Of a stretch of 64,000 nt of DNA, positions 20,601 to 32,426 are shown piece by piece. Origin of the DNA: Nitrospirota bacterium (GTDB taxonomy: Bacteria; Nitrospirota; Nitrospiria; Nitrospirales; UBA8639); NCBI GenBank assembly GCA_027623995.1, contig JAQBUF010000004.1, positions 18,551 to 82,550 of the forward strand. Direction: 5' to 3'. Position numbers and translations under genes: made by a program. The notes beneath the pieces were generated by a model, which was not told the origin of the DNA, did not search any database, and was given only the letters and a program-made list of their open reading frames with translations. Each line of letters opens with the position of its first letter. Position 1 is the first letter of the stretch.

Positions 20601-21372
20601 CTTGCAACTCCCCATGAACTTATTTGAATCAGGGGCGTTGCTCACTCCCAACACTGACAGTGAAGGGACACAGACTGTGTTGGAATTTTCTCAGCAAGAA
20701 CAGATTGCAATATTGGTGAATCGGCCACTCAACGCGATTCCCTCCAAGCATCGCGGCATGATTCGGTTGGCCGATCCACACACCGAACCAGTTGAATCCA
20801 CCTTTGAGGAACAACATGACCTGCTCGCCACCTTGGAAGAGGAATTTCGGAAAGACTTTGTCCCGCATATTCCCTACTCCGGCAAGGGTCTCGAACCAAA
20901 AGACTTTTTTTCGTTCACGGAAGAACTCAAAAGCCTTCGCCCTCGACTCCAGGGGCTTGAACACTGGGATCAAATTGAATCACAGATGATTGCGCCACAC
21001 GTGAATCAAGCACTCCAAGTCGTCACCAAACACCTTGGTGAGGATCACGCCAACGCATGGAAGAATTGGCAAAACCGCTACATTCCTAAACTCGTGACGT
21101 TGTTTCTCGTGTTGCGAAAAGAATCCGCTCAAAAAAACATCGAGGCTATTACCGCAATATCCGGACTCATCGATCCCCTTATCCCAGAAGACCAACGCTC
21201 CGAAACGATTTCCCGCAAAGCCCTCTGGACACTCACCAGCACTCCAGGTGTCACTTGTGTGCTTAATGGCATGCGAACAACCCACTATGTAGATGATGCA
21301 CTAAAAGTCTTGACCTGGGCCCCTCATCCCACGCCTCGAGACATATATGAAATAATCCAACATCCTCAGTAA
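17671..21372 (+). CDS. DUF255/YyaL-type thioredoxin-domain protein fused to a C-terminal aldo/keto reductase
   Basis: N-terminus [34 protein letters not shown]-terminus [21 protein letters not shown]...[14 protein letters not shown]. Confidence 0.9.
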   Translation: MSDTHKNRPANRLIHETSPYLLQHAYNPVDWYPWGEEALTRAQTEGKPILLSIGYSACHWCHVMERESFENDEIATLMNQDYVCVKVDREERPDLDEIYMQATLAMNQGNGGWPMTVFLTPDQQPIFAGTYFPPTDKWGRPGFGTVLKKIAEGWHKDRAEIVETATRFTTRLQKSIQVPSPTTVGQAELDAGTEQFAKNFDPVFGGFGQAPKFPPATGLSFLLQHYRQTGHDHTLHMVRKTLDAMAAGGMYDHMAGGFSRYSTDERWLVPHFEKMLYDNSLLAKTYVEAYQVTQDANYHRVATEILDYIIREMTSPEGGFYSATDADSEGVEGKFFVWDPEQIQSMASSAEDATRFCAYYDITDDGNWEHHSIPNTPRSLDAVAQELGCSPEELQQTIDRVRPVVYEARLKRIPPGLDDKIITAWNGMMISAMAEAARVFGQAQYLNAATKAADFLLRTLSRPNGGLYRTCRENKAHLDAYLEDYAFLIEALIDVYEAGGSEKYLAEAVRLAERLLQDFSDQEHGGFFTTAKDHETLILRSREGPDGATPSGNAVAAMALARLSFHFGREDFRDAATQAIRAYGQQIAQIPRGFPKTLIASDLLLKGPVELALVGTAGESGLEALSKELRRHFVPNRVIAHLDPNQSKSTHPLLKDKTLVQGKPALYICRNFACAAPITDPKLIEQALANHLNPSSNSPEAQTTRLKASGLPGKATPQGTGAYVSRILSSALAIRPSATGYTPLGSTGLTTSRLGFGGYRITEGQDEHREALRKALREGCNLIDTSTNYTDGSSERLIGGVLKEFIAKQEITREETIVVSKIGYVQGQNLTRAEAKEQAGQAYPDMVKYGEGIWHCLHPEFLEDQLTLSLDRLGLETLDICLLHNPEYFLSDAKNRKLTVDEKKLHELRREFYRRLQQAFRCFEEQVTAGRLQYYGVSSNTSTASPDDPEATSLSRMLECAQAAAQDLGKASHAFRVLQLPMNLFESGALLTPNTDSEGTQTVLEFSQQEQIAILVNRPLNAIPSKHRGMIRLADPHTEPVESTFEEQHDLLATLEEEFRKDFVPHIPYSGKGLEPKDFFSFTEELKSLRPRLQGLEHWDQIESQMIAPHVNQALQVVTKHLGEDHANAWKNWQNRYIPKLVTLFLVLRKESAQKNIEAITAISGLIDPLIPEDQRSETISRKALWTLTSTPGVTCVLNGMRTTHYVDDALKVLTWAPHPTPRDIYEIIQHPQ

Positions 21373-23933
21373 ACACCAGACCACTTCCCCCACAACCGTC
21401 GTAAGTTCTTGGCTTCTTGTTGAAGAACATTCCTATCTAAATCGACCACAGAAAGAACCTGGGCTTGGGTTGTTTGGATCACGGTCTCAGTGGAATGTAA
21501 TTTCTGACTCACCATCACGGCTCCATCCCGATCGGTCCGATACACTTCCATGCCTTTTTGGTCATAGTGTTTGAGAACCGAGGACGCAGGATGCCCATAT
21601 CGATTCCGCTGTCCAGCAGACACCACGGCTATCTTTGCCGTCAATTGATTGAACCAATCTTTGCTGAATGAACTTTTCGCCCCATGATGAGGGATCTTGA
21701 CCAGCGTCGCGCTTTGGACATCGGATTCGTTAGCCATTCGTTCCAATGATTCGACTTCGGCATCAGCATTCAGCAAGATTGAATGGTTTCCACAGGTAAG
21801 ACTCAACACCACCGACAAATTATTCAGTTCAGCTCCACTGTGATTTTCAGGAAAGGGTTGAGACATTCCACTCTCTTTTCTGGGTGGATTGAGCGACCGT
21901 AACTGACAGGTGCTCCCTTCAATAAGATCTTGTCCAGCCCAGGCCACCTGCTCGATTAGCCTGTTCTCATCCACGACGTTGCTCAATCTTTGATAAAATG
22001 GTTCAACTCGTGGAACGCCATTAGTCCAATAGTGACCAACATCGAAATGCTGGATGATCCAAGCCAGCCCTCCGACATGATCAAGTTGAGGATGGGTGGC
22101 GACAAGATGATCAATTTTTCGAATGCCTCGATCCCACAAGTAGGGCCCAACCACCATTCGTCCCATATCCCAACGCTCGTATGCGACACCTCCGTCAATA
22201 AGCACCGTTTGTCCATCAGGCAATTCAAGGAGCGTGGCATCTCCTTGCCCAACGTCAAGAAACGTCGTGCGCAGAGTATCGTCATAAACGATGAGCCGAG
22301 GAGACCATATCCACCAGACGATAAGCCCCATAAGGATAACCGCGCTAGCCCAACGAAGCACTGGCCGATGATGGAGAAACACGAAGAGGAGGCACAGGTA
22401 AAATCCAACAATCGCCAAAGGTGCCGGCGAGGCCACATGCCACTCTGCACCTGGTGCACGCGCAATGAAGTGAACTAAAACACTCAATCCATCGAGAATG
22501 AGTTGGCTCAGCCAGGCCAAGGGGAGACTTTCGAGATCAAATACTAAGGCGAGAATCGACGATAGTAATCCGAGCGGCACCACAAACAACCCAACGAACG
22601 GCACCACGGCCATGTTCGCCACCACGCCAAGCCAGGCCACCTGATTAAAGTAATACGCAACGAGCGGCAGCGTCGCCAGCGTCGCGGCACAGGAAATGAG
22701 AAGATACTGATGTAACCAAGTCTGTATTCTTTCACCAAACGATTGAACATCCTCACATTCTTCTTCAGACCCCTGTGTAAGTTGAATGGCCAAGGCAATG
22801 GCCAAGGCAATGGCCAAGACTGACACGTATGACAATTGAAACGACAAGTCATAGATCAGCATGGGATCGAACAATGTCGCGAGTAAGACTGACACTCCCA
22901 ACGCCATGATAATCTGACGTTCGTGACCAAACCACACCGCTAACAGGTACAACGCGATCATGACGAGCGATCGAACCGTCGCCACCTGGGCCCCCGATAG
23001 CAGGGTGTAAAATACAACCAAAGGAAGAGTAATCACCACCGCCAGTTGTTTCGGTGTGATTCGGCAAGAAAGCCGCTCCAACCATGGCGCCGGCATACGC
23101 CGGGTCAACCCCCGGACCGACATAAAGGACAAAAACGCCAACAACCCCAAATGAGAACCAGAGATGGAAATAATATGGACGGTCCCCGTCGTCATGAAAT
23201 CGTCCCGAACCTCTTGGTCAATATAACTTTGTTCCCCGACAATCATTCCGAGAAACAAACCTCGTGCAGGATCAGTGAGATTCGATAATACGGCTTGACG
23301 AACCTGGTTTCGCCATTGATCAATCCGGCTCCAGAACAATGCCGTTAGGTTAGTTGAGTCTGGAGAAATGACGTGGATTTGATCTGGCCCCTTCACCATA
23401 GCCACCGCCTCAACCCCGCGTTGCTGAAGGTAGGCACCATAGTCAAACCCCCCGGTATTTCTGGTCCCAAAAGGCGCACGCAGACGAGCCCTGACCGTAA
23501 TGTCATCTCCACGATGCACATGAGCATCAGGCTCACGCCAGGTGAGTCGGAGTAAACCCTGAACCTTCTTCTTCATTTCACCTTCACCAATGGAGATGAC
23601 TTGCACCAGCATAGTCATACGTCCTGGCGCATGCTGAACTGGTTCAGCAACCAGACCTGACAGCCATACTTCTTCCTCGCCAGCAGTAGAAAGAAGAACC
23701 ATGGAGGATTTGCCCCATTCGCCGATTGTCCAAAAACCAACACCGGCCAAAAGACAAACATAGAGGATGAGGCTTGTTTGTGATGTAAGGCCGTCTTTGC
23801 GCTCACACCAGGTCAACCCAATGGCGAGCCCAATGAAAATGGTCATCACGAAAAAAGGAATGTAGGGAAGATAGGAACCCAGCCAGAGTCCTAGAAGGAA
23901 CGACACAACACGGGGAAGGAGAGTTGATGACAC
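21366..23933 (-). CDS. comEC: DNA internalisation competence protein ComEC/Rec2
   Basis: ComEC membrane core ([13 protein letters not shown]) plus metallo-beta-lactamase domain ([10 protein letters not shown]). Confidence 0.9.
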   Translation of the reverse strand: MSSTLLPRVVSFLLGLWLGSYLPYIPFFVMTIFIGLAIGLTWCERKDGLTSQTSLILYVCLLAGVGFWTIGEWGKSSMVLLSTAGEEEVWLSGLVAEPVQHAPGRMTMLVQVISIGEGEMKKKVQGLLRLTWREPDAHVHRGDDITVRARLRAPFGTRNTGGFDYGAYLQQRGVEAVAMVKGPDQIHVISPDSTNLTALFWSRIDQWRNQVRQAVLSNLTDPARGLFLGMIVGEQSYIDQEVRDDFMTTGTVHIISISGSHLGLLAFLSFMSVRGLTRRMPAPWLERLSCRITPKQLAVVITLPLVVFYTLLSGAQVATVRSLVMIALYLLAVWFGHERQIIMALGVSVLLATLFDPMLIYDLSFQLSYVSVLAIALAIALAIQLTQGSEEECEDVQSFGERIQTWLHQYLLISCAATLATLPLVAYYFNQVAWLGVVANMAVVPFVGLFVVPLGLLSSILALVFDLESLPLAWLSQLILDGLSVLVHFIARAPGAEWHVASPAPLAIVGFYLCLLFVFLHHRPVLRWASAVILMGLIVWWIWSPRLIVYDDTLRTTFLDVGQGDATLLELPDGQTVLIDGGVAYERWDMGRMVVGPYLWDRGIRKIDHLVATHPQLDHVGGLAWIIQHFDVGHYWTNGVPRVEPFYQRLSNVVDENRLIEQVAWAGQDLIEGSTCQLRSLNPPRKESGMSQPFPENHSGAELNNLSVVLSLTCGNHSILLNADAEVESLERMANESDVQSATLVKIPHHGAKSSFSKDWFNQLTAKIAVVSAGQRNRYGHPASSVLKHYDQKGMEVYRTDRDGAVMVSQKLHSTETVIQTTQAQVLSVVDLDRNVLQQEAKNLRRLWGKWSGVY
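22785..22818. repeat. 12-bp tandem repeat inside comEC
   Basis: AATGGCCAAGGC repeated nearly three times, encoding (ALAI)n. Confidence 0.85.
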
Positions 23934-23950
23934 GAAAATCAGGAGGAATC

Positions 23951-25300
23951 CTAGCCGATTGTGGCTTTGACCACTTCGACTAATTCATCTGCCACTTGGC
24001 GAATTTGCGCATCATTTTGTCCCTCGACCATCACGCGAACAAGTGACTCCGTTCCGGAATAGCGGACGAGCACTCGGCCCGTTCCATTCAGTGATTTTTC
24101 GCAGGATCGGATCGCATTTTGGAGCTCGGGAATAGTGGAAAGATCTGGTTTGCGACTCACATCAACTCCAAGTAATACCTGAGGGACCGCCTCCATACAT
24201 TGGGCAATAGCAGAAAGGGGACGCTCAGCACGTTTCACCAATTTCAGCATTTGCAGGCCGGAAATCAACCCATCTCCAGTCGTGTTGTAATCCAAGAAAA
24301 TAAAATGCCCTGATTGTTCACCTCCCAGATTGTAGCCATTGGCCAGCATCTGTTCGAGAATGTAGCGATCACCCACGGGAGTGCGAATGAGAGAAATTTG
24401 CCTTTTTTGTAAAGCCGCCTCAAAACCAAAATTACTCATGACCGTTCCCACAATTGTGTGTTTTTCCAAACGACCACGTTCCTGAAGGTCAAAGGCGAAC
24501 GCAGCTAAGGCCTGATCCCCAGTGACCACCTCACCCTGTTCTTGAACAAAGACCGCTCGATCCGCATCACCATCTAGAGCGATGCCAACATCCGCTCCTT
24601 GTGCCAGAACTTCCTCTTGGAGGCGTTTCGGACACATGGCACCAAAGCCCGCATTGATGTTGGTCCCACTCGGCTCATCACCGATCACAAACACCTCAGC
24701 CCCCAACTCTCGCACCACTTTGGGGAACACGGAATATCCGGCGCCATGGGCACAATCAAGCACAACCTTGAGGCCTTGAAAATCAATTTCACGCGGAAGG
24801 GATCGCTTGACGAATTCAATATACCGACCCTCCGCATCATCAATGCGGTAGGCTTTTCCAACCGCCTCCGCCGTAGGACGAAGATGCTCGATTTCGTTTG
24901 ACAGAATGAGTTCTTCCACTCGAAGCTCCACTTCATCAGGAAGCTTAAACCCATCGTTGGAAAAAAACTTGATGCCATTGTCTTGATAGGGGTTATGGGA
25001 AGCCGAGATCATGACTCCGGCATCGGCACGAAGGCTTCGAGTTAAAAATGCTACCCCTGGAGTAGGCATTGGCCCAACAAGCAACACATCTACCCCCATA
25101 GAGCAAATCCCAGAAATCAACGCGGCTTCCAACATATACCCAGACAGTCGAGTATCTTTCCCAATGACAATTTGGTGACGACCCTCACGTCGCTTAAACA
25201 TATGCGCAACTGCCCGCCCCAACTTCATGGCGGTCTCACTGGTCATAGGTTCTAAGTTTGCGATACCTCGAACACCGTCTGTTCCAAATAACTTCCGCAT
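23951..25300 (-). CDS. glmM: phosphoglucosamine mutase
   Basis: [39 protein letters not shown]. Confidence 0.95.
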   Translation of the reverse strand: MRKLFGTDGVRGIANLEPMTSETAMKLGRAVAHMFKRREGRHQIVIGKDTRLSGYMLEAALISGICSMGVDVLLVGPMPTPGVAFLTRSLRADAGVMISASHNPYQDNGIKFFSNDGFKLPDEVELRVEELILSNEIEHLRPTAEAVGKAYRIDDAEGRYIEFVKRSLPREIDFQGLKVVLDCAHGAGYSVFPKVVRELGAEVFVIGDEPSGTNINAGFGAMCPKRLQEEVLAQGADVGIALDGDADRAVFVQEQGEVVTGDQALAAFAFDLQERGRLEKHTIVGTVMSNFGFEAALQKRQISLIRTPVGDRYILEQMLANGYNLGGEQSGHFIFLDYNTTGDGLISGLQMLKLVKRAERPLSAIAQCMEAVPQVLLGVDVSRKPDLSTIPELQNAIRSCEKSLNGTGRVLVRYSGTESLVRVMVEGQNDAQIRQVADELVEVVKATIG

Positions 25301-25318
25301 GCACTCTCCTTCGATTCG

Positions 25319-26191
25319 CTAATTCAAATAAGCGTGTTTAATTGCCGTAGTCATGGTCACGACATCACGCATCTGCGCGACATCATGAACGCGAACAATG
25401 TTGGCACCGTGTAACACCGACGTGGCCACGGCTGCGGCCGTGCCCATCATCCGATCAGGAATAGGTCGTTCCAAGACCGAGCCAATAAACGACTTATGTG
25501 AGACCCCAACCAACAGAGGTTGCCCTAAACTCTTGAAGGATGACAGACCGTTCAAAAGCTGAAGATTCTGATCGATATTTTTGGCAAACCCAATTCCCGG
25601 GTCAATCAGAATTTGCTCACGGCTAATCCCGTAGGATTCAGCGACATTGATCCGTTCTCGTAAAAACGCCTTTACTTCCTCTACGACATTATCATAGCCA
25701 CAACAGTCCTGCATGGTATCTGGATCACCCTGCATATGCATCAACACAATTCCGGCCTGAAATTCTGCCACCACGGTCCCCATATCCGAACTAAACCTTA
25801 ACGCACTAATATCGTTAATAAGGTTAACGCCCCAATCAAGAGCCTTCCTTGCCACTTCCGCTTTTCTGGTATCAACGGAAATGGGTACCGGGCATTGCTT
25901 CCCAAGAATTTGCAGTATGGGGCGAAGACGTCGAAGTTCCTCTCCCGCATCAACACCCTTTGAGCCAGGCTTTGAAGATTCCGCCCCGACATCTATGATA
26001 TCTACGCCCTCCTCGACCATTTTCTGTGCCCGATCAAGGGCATGGCGAGGATCAAGGAAACGGCCTCCATCAGAGAAGGAGTCAGGGGTGATATTTAGGA
26101 CTCCCATGACTAAGGCGCGTTGGCCAAGAGCGATTTTTCGGCCACCAGCACGAATCCACCGTTCAGTGACATCTACAACTGAACCTGACAT
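25319..26191 (-). CDS. folP: dihydropteroate synthase
   Basis: VMGVLNITPDSFSDGG, DVGAESSKPG, IDPGIGFAKN. Confidence 0.95.
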   Translation of the reverse strand: MSGSVVDVTERWIRAGGRKIALGQRALVMGVLNITPDSFSDGGRFLDPRHALDRAQKMVEEGVDIIDVGAESSKPGSKGVDAGEELRRLRPILQILGKQCPVPISVDTRKAEVARKALDWGVNLINDISALRFSSDMGTVVAEFQAGIVLMHMQGDPDTMQDCCGYDNVVEEVKAFLRERINVAESYGISREQILIDPGIGFAKNIDQNLQLLNGLSSFKSLGQPLLVGVSHKSFIGSVLERPIPDRMMGTAAAVATSVLHGANIVRVHDVAQMRDVVTMTTAIKHAYLN

Positions 26192-26372
26192 GAAAGCACA
26201 CTCCTCGGAAAGGGAGACTAACGATTCAATCGGATATCAGGAAAACATCCTTGAGAAAGGAGGAGAGTATAAGAAATGATGGGAAATGTGAAGGCCTGGA
26301 CCAATTTTAGATCCAGGCCTTATTTCTACTTATTGAAAAATTTGTGAAGAAATCGTCCAGAGCACGAACAAC

Positions 26373-28196
26373 TTATCCAGAGACTTGGACAGGTTCCTGA
26401 ATAGATGATCCTGAATTGATGATTTGGTCAATTTCCAGGGAATCCAACACTTCCTTTTCCAACAGCGCTTCTGCCAATGCTCGCAATGTATGAATATGTT
26501 CTGTCAGCATCCGCTTCGTTCGTTCATAGGAATCCACAATCAGTCGTTTGACTTCATGATCAATTTCTAACGCCACTTGATCACTAATATCACGCCGTTG
26601 ACCAAATTCCCGTCCTAAAAAAACTTCCTCCTCTTTTTTTCCAAACGTAATAGGACCAAGCTTTGCACTCATACCCCATTCACAAACCATTTTTCTGGCC
26701 AACTCGGTCGCACGTTCAATATCGTTTCCAGCGCCGGTCGTCACATCCTTGAACACCAACTCCTCAGCAACACGCCCGCCTAATAAAATCGAGAGGGTGT
26801 TATAGAGAAAGCCTTGGGTATAGCTATGGCGATCATCAATGGGCAATTGCATAGTCATGCCCATTGCCCGACCACGAGGGATAATCGTCACTTTATGAAC
26901 GGGATCTGTGCCGGGCAACAATTTTGCCATAAGAGCATGACCAGCTTCATGATACGCAGTCGTTCGCTTTTCTTCATCGCTCAGAACCATGCTCTTCCGT
27001 TCGGCACCCATCATAACTTTATCTTTAGCATTTTCAAAGTCAATAAGTTCTACCACTTTCTTATCCAAACGGGCCGCCCACAATGCCGCTTCATTCACAA
27101 GATTTTCTAAGTCTGCACCAGAAAACCCAGGCGTTCCCCTAGCAATCTGTTCGAGTTTCACATCTGTGGCAATCGGAACCTTTTTAGTATGGACCTTCAG
27201 AATTTCAACTCGTCCTCGGATATCAGGACGATTCACGACAACTTGTCGATCAAACCGGCCAGGACGTAACAACGCAGGATCCAACACATCAGGTCGGTTG
27301 GTAGCAGCAACAAGAATCACGCCCTCCGTCGTATCAAACCCATCCATCTCCACAAGTAGTTGATTCAGTGTCTGCTCACGCTCATCATGTCCACCACCAA
27401 GCCCAGCACCACGCAACCGACCAACCGCATCGATTTCGTCAATAAAAATAATACAAGGCGCGTGTTTTTTTCCTTGTTCAAATAAGTCCCGTACGCGAGA
27501 AGCACCGACTCCCACAAACATTTCCACGAAATCCGATCCACTGATACTAAAGAAGGGAACACCAGCCTCACCGGCGATAGCCTTGGCGAGCAGGGTCTTT
27601 CCAGTCCCCGGGGGGCCGACAACAAGAACCCCTTTGGGAATACGTCCACCAAGTTTTTGAAATTTTTGCGGGTCTTTTAAAAACTCAATAATTTCAACAA
27701 CTTCATTTTTTGCTTCCTCTATGCCAGCGACATCGGCAAAGGTGGTTTTCTTTTTCTCTTCAGTCAACATTCTCGCCTTACTTTTCCCAAAGGAAAGCGC
27801 CCGATTTCCGCCAATCTGCATTTGCCGCATAAGGAAAAACCACAGACCTAAGAATAAAACAAAAGGCCCCCAGGTCACAAGAAAAGTAATATACCAAGGA
27901 CTTTCATCCGGCGGTTTGGCCTCGATTTGCACGCCTCGTTCCCTGAGAACTTTCACCAGGTCAGGATATTCCACCATAAACGTGTTAATCCTCGTCCCAT
28001 CCTTTAATATGGCACTAATTTGGTTATCTCTCATGATCACCTTGGACACTTCATCACGTTCCAGGTGGGTCATGAATTCGCTAAAAATTACGGGCTCTTC
28101 AGGAAGGTGTGTTGGGACAGTAAACAAATTAAACAGCAAAATCATAAACAGGCCGACAACCACCCAAAAAAGTAAATTCTTTACTCGAGAATTCAT
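26373..28196 (-). CDS. ftsH: ATP-dependent zinc metalloprotease FtsH
   Basis: [21 protein letters not shown] region, HEAGH. Confidence 0.97.
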   Translation of the reverse strand: MNSRVKNLLFWVVVGLFMILLFNLFTVPTHLPEEPVIFSEFMTHLERDEVSKVIMRDNQISAILKDGTRINTFMVEYPDLVKVLRERGVQIEAKPPDESPWYITFLVTWGPFVLFLGLWFFLMRQMQIGGNRALSFGKSKARMLTEEKKKTTFADVAGIEEAKNEVVEIIEFLKDPQKFQKLGGRIPKGVLVVGPPGTGKTLLAKAIAGEAGVPFFSISGSDFVEMFVGVGASRVRDLFEQGKKHAPCIIFIDEIDAVGRLRGAGLGGGHDEREQTLNQLLVEMDGFDTTEGVILVAATNRPDVLDPALLRPGRFDRQVVVNRPDIRGRVEILKVHTKKVPIATDVKLEQIARGTPGFSGADLENLVNEAALWAARLDKKVVELIDFENAKDKVMMGAERKSMVLSDEEKRTTAYHEAGHALMAKLLPGTDPVHKVTIIPRGRAMGMTMQLPIDDRHSYTQGFLYNTLSILLGGRVAEELVFKDVTTGAGNDIERATELARKMVCEWGMSAKLGPITFGKKEEEVFLGREFGQRRDISDQVALEIDHEVKRLIVDSYERTKRMLTEHIHTLRALAEALLEKEVLDSLEIDQIINSGSSIQEPVQVSG

Positions 28197-28462
28197 TCGA
28201 GTTCTCTTCCTCCTAGACTATTATTCTATCTAGATTCGAATCGTGAGTAATGATGAAAAACAATTAGGAAATTCCACGAATATTACCATGGGTTTAGAAT
28301 CTATGACAAGAAAATCCCCTACGGTTTTTTTTCTGCCTTACCTCACCTCACACTTACCACACCTCAACCCATTGAATCTAAAGTTAATTATTGGCATTTC
28401 TTCATGTCAGGATTTTTGTTTTGATGGGAGAATTTACAGACTCAAACACCTAAAGCTTGGGA

Positions 28463-29896
28463 CTAGGTTAGAGGCTGAGCATCAAACCCAGAACCTAATT
28501 TCAACGCGATAATTCTTTGAGTTTCGCTTGAAACACGGAACCGATGATCCGTTCGAAGACCACCCACCCAAATAATACCCTCTGGCGCAACAACCAAAGG
28601 GACGTTAGAACGCCTCGCTTGGCTTAGCTTGATATCAGAAAAAAAATCCTGAATCTTTTTCTTCTGGCCATTCATTCCAAACGGATAAAAAAAGTCGCCG
28701 GATTCCCACTGCCGAACAACAAGATCCTGGGTAAATTTATCCGTATCGAAATAGGCGCAAGACCTCTCGGCCTTCCACGCTTGAGGAAGATGTTCCACTC
28801 GACAGGCTTCAATAGTTTGACCAGTCCATTCCCAGAGAATCGTCCCTGGAATAGTTAACTGAATAGGCGCACAAGAAAGGGGTTGAAAAGGAATTTTCTT
28901 GCTCACTGCACTTAGATGAATCTCTTCATAATCCCGATAGACTCTGAAACCATGCAATTCCAGACTCCCACCAGAGCGCCCTCGATTCATCAGATCCAAC
29001 ACGCTTTCCACAAAATCAAATCGAGGATGACTGTCCGCCTGGCTCACCTGTCGATAGATGAGTAATACCACCCTCCGCTGTATCGCCAGTGAAAGACCAG
29101 AGATTTTTTTCTGATGTACGACGACTTCATCGACATCGGTCCGGAGCATGACCGAAGCCAAAGCCTTTGAAGCCACCTGATTAAGATACGCAGATTCCTC
29201 ACGAAGAATTGCACTTTGGCGAGATAGCACCCGCACAATGTTTGGATTAAATTGTTTCAGAACCGGCAGCAACTCATGGCGAATACGATTCCGCCGATAT
29301 TTGGGACTGGCATTACTCGAATCGATTCGATAATTCCACTGGTTTCCCAGAAGATAGGTTTCAATATCCGCGCGTGACACGTCTAGAAGAGGACGAATAA
29401 AATAGGGTGCCCGAAAGGCGGCCATGCCAGATAATCCTACGGATCCGGCCCCTCGGAGCATCCACATCAGAACGGTTTCTGCTTGATCATCCCTCGTATG
29501 CCCTAGCGCAACTTTCGTCAACCCGTGATCTTGGGCAATTTGAGTGAAGGTCTCGTATCGAAGAGCACGAGCCACCGATTGGATCGATTCGCCTTTTCGC
29601 TCTTGATGCGCCTGTTTGACTTGAAGTCGTTGAATCAGGCAAGGCACATCGAGTTGCCCGCACAAGGTGTGTACGAAACTCGCATCGTCATCACTCTCTT
29701 CTCCTCGTAATCCATGATTTACGTGAACCACCAAGAGAGACAAATTCAGCGCAGTTTTCCATGCACAAAAGAGGTGCAACAATGCCACCGAGTCTGGACC
29801 ACCCGATACGGCGACTAAGACTCGGTCTTGTTGATTGAGTAATTTTCCTTGACGAACGCGTGCCAAGACCTGTTGTTCAAAACGAACCATAGGCAA
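28463..29896 (-). CDS. tilS: tRNA(Ile)-lysidine synthase
   Basis: VAVSGGPDSVALLHL and HVNHGLRG. Confidence 0.93.
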   Translation of the reverse strand: MPMVRFEQQVLARVRQGKLLNQQDRVLVAVSGGPDSVALLHLFCAWKTALNLSLLVVHVNHGLRGEESDDDASFVHTLCGQLDVPCLIQRLQVKQAHQERKGESIQSVARALRYETFTQIAQDHGLTKVALGHTRDDQAETVLMWMLRGAGSVGLSGMAAFRAPYFIRPLLDVSRADIETYLLGNQWNYRIDSSNASPKYRRNRIRHELLPVLKQFNPNIVRVLSRQSAILREESAYLNQVASKALASVMLRTDVDEVVVHQKKISGLSLAIQRRVVLLIYRQVSQADSHPRFDFVESVLDLMNRGRSGGSLELHGFRVYRDYEEIHLSAVSKKIPFQPLSCAPIQLTIPGTILWEWTGQTIEACRVEHLPQAWKAERSCAYFDTDKFTQDLVVRQWESGDFFYPFGMNGQKKKIQDFFSDIKLSQARRSNVPLVVAPEGIIWVGGLRTDHRFRVSSETQRIIALKLGSGFDAQPLT

Positions 29897-29939
29897 CTTT
29901 CAAACCACATGCCTAGAAAGGGAAATGCTGGGTTCAATC

Positions 29940-30872
29940 CTAGGCGCCCTCTTTCCCCAAAACCTCTCGTGCCAAATCGATGTCCAAAGCAATGCGAGCC
30001 GCTAAGGCTTCCGAAGTCTCAAACACTTCATCTCCTCGCAGGTATTTGAGAAAAGAGACCTGAATATTCTCTCCATACAAGACACAGGCTTCGTCAAGCA
30101 AATGGACTTCTAATAATCGTTCACCGGGACCAAAGGTCGGACGCGTGCCGATATAACTAATCGAATTGAATGCCTCGCCTTTCCACATCACACGTGTGAC
30201 ATAGACGCCATCAGGTGGAATCACTCGGCCCGGTGGCAATTGGAGATTCGCCGTTCGGCATCCGAGGGCTTCCCCGCGCTGAGCACCTTCCACCACCGCA
30301 CCTTGCAAAGAATAGGCTCTTCCCAGGCATTCCCGAGCGGCGTCCATTTCCCCCAGTTGGATCATATTCCGAATACGCGTAGAACTCATGACACGGTCTT
30401 CTCCGCCTAATGGTTTCAAGAGATGGACTTGAATATTGATAGCTTTCCCCAATCGAGTCAGAGTGGCGGTATTCCCAGCACGTCCTTTTCCAAAGACAAA
30501 ATGTTCTCCAACAAAAAGATCACGGACGCCCAAGCCCTCATGCAAAATCGACTGCACAAATTCTTCGGGACTTAAGGCCGCAAATGCTTTGGTAAACTCT
30601 AAAATGACCAAATGCTCCACACCGACTGATTCGAACCACGTGAGCTTTTCTTCGGGAGACGTGAGAAATTGAAAATCGACTTTGGGATTCAGGACTTGCA
30701 CTGGATGAGGATCAAAGGTCAACACCATGGGCGTTCCCCCAGACTCGCGAGCACAATTGATGACCGTTGAAAGAAGGTACCGATGCCCAAGATGTTGCCC
30801 ATCAAAATTGCCAATGGTTAATACGGGATGAGGAGGAAGGGGAATAGTCGGGAGGCCCCGTGATACCTTCAT
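29940..30872 (-). CDS. ribF: bifunctional riboflavin kinase/FAD synthetase
   Basis: [38 protein letters not shown]. Confidence 0.93.
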   Translation of the reverse strand: MKVSRGLPTIPLPPHPVLTIGNFDGQHLGHRYLLSTVINCARESGGTPMVLTFDPHPVQVLNPKVDFQFLTSPEEKLTWFESVGVEHLVILEFTKAFAALSPEEFVQSILHEGLGVRDLFVGEHFVFGKGRAGNTATLTRLGKAINIQVHLLKPLGGEDRVMSSTRIRNMIQLGEMDAARECLGRAYSLQGAVVEGAQRGEALGCRTANLQLPPGRVIPPDGVYVTRVMWKGEAFNSISYIGTRPTFGPGERLLEVHLLDEACVLYGENIQVSFLKYLRGDEVFETSEALAARIALDIDLAREVLGKEGA

Positions 30873-31852
30873 GTGCGAGAGCTGTTGAGAACCTGTGCCG
30901 CATCCTTGGCAAAGTAGGTGAGAATAAGATCGGCACCGGCGCGTTTAATCGACAAGAGAGTCTCCATCATCACCTGAGACTCATCAATCCACCCTTGCTG
31001 GCCTGCAGCTTTGATCATGCTGTACTCCCCGCTGACTTGATAGGCCGCAATAGGAATTGAAACCAGTGATCGCGTCTGGGCAATCACATCAAGATAGGGG
31101 AGCGCGGGTTTCACCATCACAATGTCCGCCCCCTCTTCTACGTCGAGTTCGACTTCACGAATGGCTTCACGGGCATTGGCGGGGTCCATTTGGTAGGATC
31201 GCCGATCTCCAAACGAGGGACTAGAACCAGCGGCCTCACGAAACGGCGCATACAAGTTCGACGCATACTTCGCGGCATAGGACATGATGGGCATATCGGG
31301 AAAACCTGCCTGATCCAATTCATCCCGAATGGCCCCAACTCGACCATCCATCATATCGGAAGGTGCAACCATATCGACCCCCGCATCGGCATGTGTTCGT
31401 GCCATCAGCCGCAAGCATTCCAGGGTTTCGTCATTAAGAATGCGTCCATCCTTCACGACACCACAATGTCCATGGTCTGTGTATTCGTCAATACACACAT
31501 CCGTAATCACAAGAAGATCTGGCACCTGCTTCTTGAGCGCACGAACCGCCTGCTGAACAATTCCCTTGGAGTCATAAGCCGAGCTGCCTCGCGCATCTTT
31601 TCGATCAGGAATACCGAACAGCATAACCGCAGAAACTCCAAGTTGATAAGCCTCAGTTGCCTCTTTCACGAGCAAATCAATTGACCACCGGAATTGGCCT
31701 GGCATGGAATTGATGGGCGTTTTTTGGTTGTCACCTACCGTGACAAATAATGGATAAATGAAATCATCTGGCGTCAAATTGGTTTCTCGAACCAACCGAC
31801 GCAATGATTCATGCTGTCGTAGTCTGCGCATCCGTTGTCGAGGAAATGCCAT
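30869..31852 (-). CDS. hemB: porphobilinogen synthase
   Basis: [42 protein letters not shown]. Confidence 0.95.
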   Translation of the reverse strand: MAFPRQRMRRLRQHESLRRLVRETNLTPDDFIYPLFVTVGDNQKTPINSMPGQFRWSIDLLVKEATEAYQLGVSAVMLFGIPDRKDARGSSAYDSKGIVQQAVRALKKQVPDLLVITDVCIDEYTDHGHCGVVKDGRILNDETLECLRLMARTHADAGVDMVAPSDMMDGRVGAIRDELDQAGFPDMPIMSYAAKYASNLYAPFREAAGSSPSFGDRRSYQMDPANAREAIREVELDVEEGADIVMVKPALPYLDVIAQTRSLVSIPIAAYQVSGEYSMIKAAGQQGWIDESQVMMETLLSIKRAGADLILTYFAKDAAQVLNSSRT

Positions 31853-31948
31853 AAACGTAGTATCCTGAATAGGAACGAGGTCCGATTATCATCCGATTTC
31901 TGAGGAACACTCTCCTGTATAACTCAACGCCAAGAAATCGAATCAGAC

Positions 31949-32344
31949 TTACTTTCTGGGAAGGTTCGTGAGAAACACCACGAGGTCTCGCACAGAAATC
32001 ATGCCAACTAAATCCCCAGCTTGATTGGAAATGCCTAAATGACGCACATGGGCTTTGGCCATCAGATCATTGGCATCCAATAAGGTCTTATTTTCCTCAA
32101 TGGTTAAAATAGGGGCGGACATAATCTGTTCAACGGTGGTTTTAGTAGAATCCAATCCCGCAGCGACCAAACGTCTCACTAAATCCGTGTCGGTGAGAAT
32201 CCCAATAATTTTCCCTTCACGTGAGACAAAGATACTGCCAATACCACTGCCTCGCATGATTTCTGCAGCTTGACGAACATTGACATCACGATCAATCGTG
32301 ATGAACTTTTCAGCCGGCACCATAAACGATTTCACGGGAACCAT
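31949..32344 (-). CDS. CBS-domain protein
   Basis: Two CBS motifs (GSIFVSREGKIIGILTDTDLVRR; VGMISVRDLV). Confidence 0.85.
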   Translation of the reverse strand: MVPVKSFMVPAEKFITIDRDVNVRQAAEIMRGSGIGSIFVSREGKIIGILTDTDLVRRLVAAGLDSTKTTVEQIMSAPILTIEENKTLLDANDLMAKAHVRHLGISNQAGDLVGMISVRDLVVFLTNLPRK

Positions 32345-32426
32345 AAATTTCTCCTTGGTTTAACAATTCGATTTTTATATCTATTCTCTGCAGTGTTTTT
32401 GATCCCACGGCACAAACGGAATTCCC

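Noticed and set aside
26291-26321. AAGGCCTGGA...TCCAGGCCTT as intrinsic terminator between ftsH and folP
   Set aside because: Good stem but no convincing T-tract on the minus strand; left unannotated.
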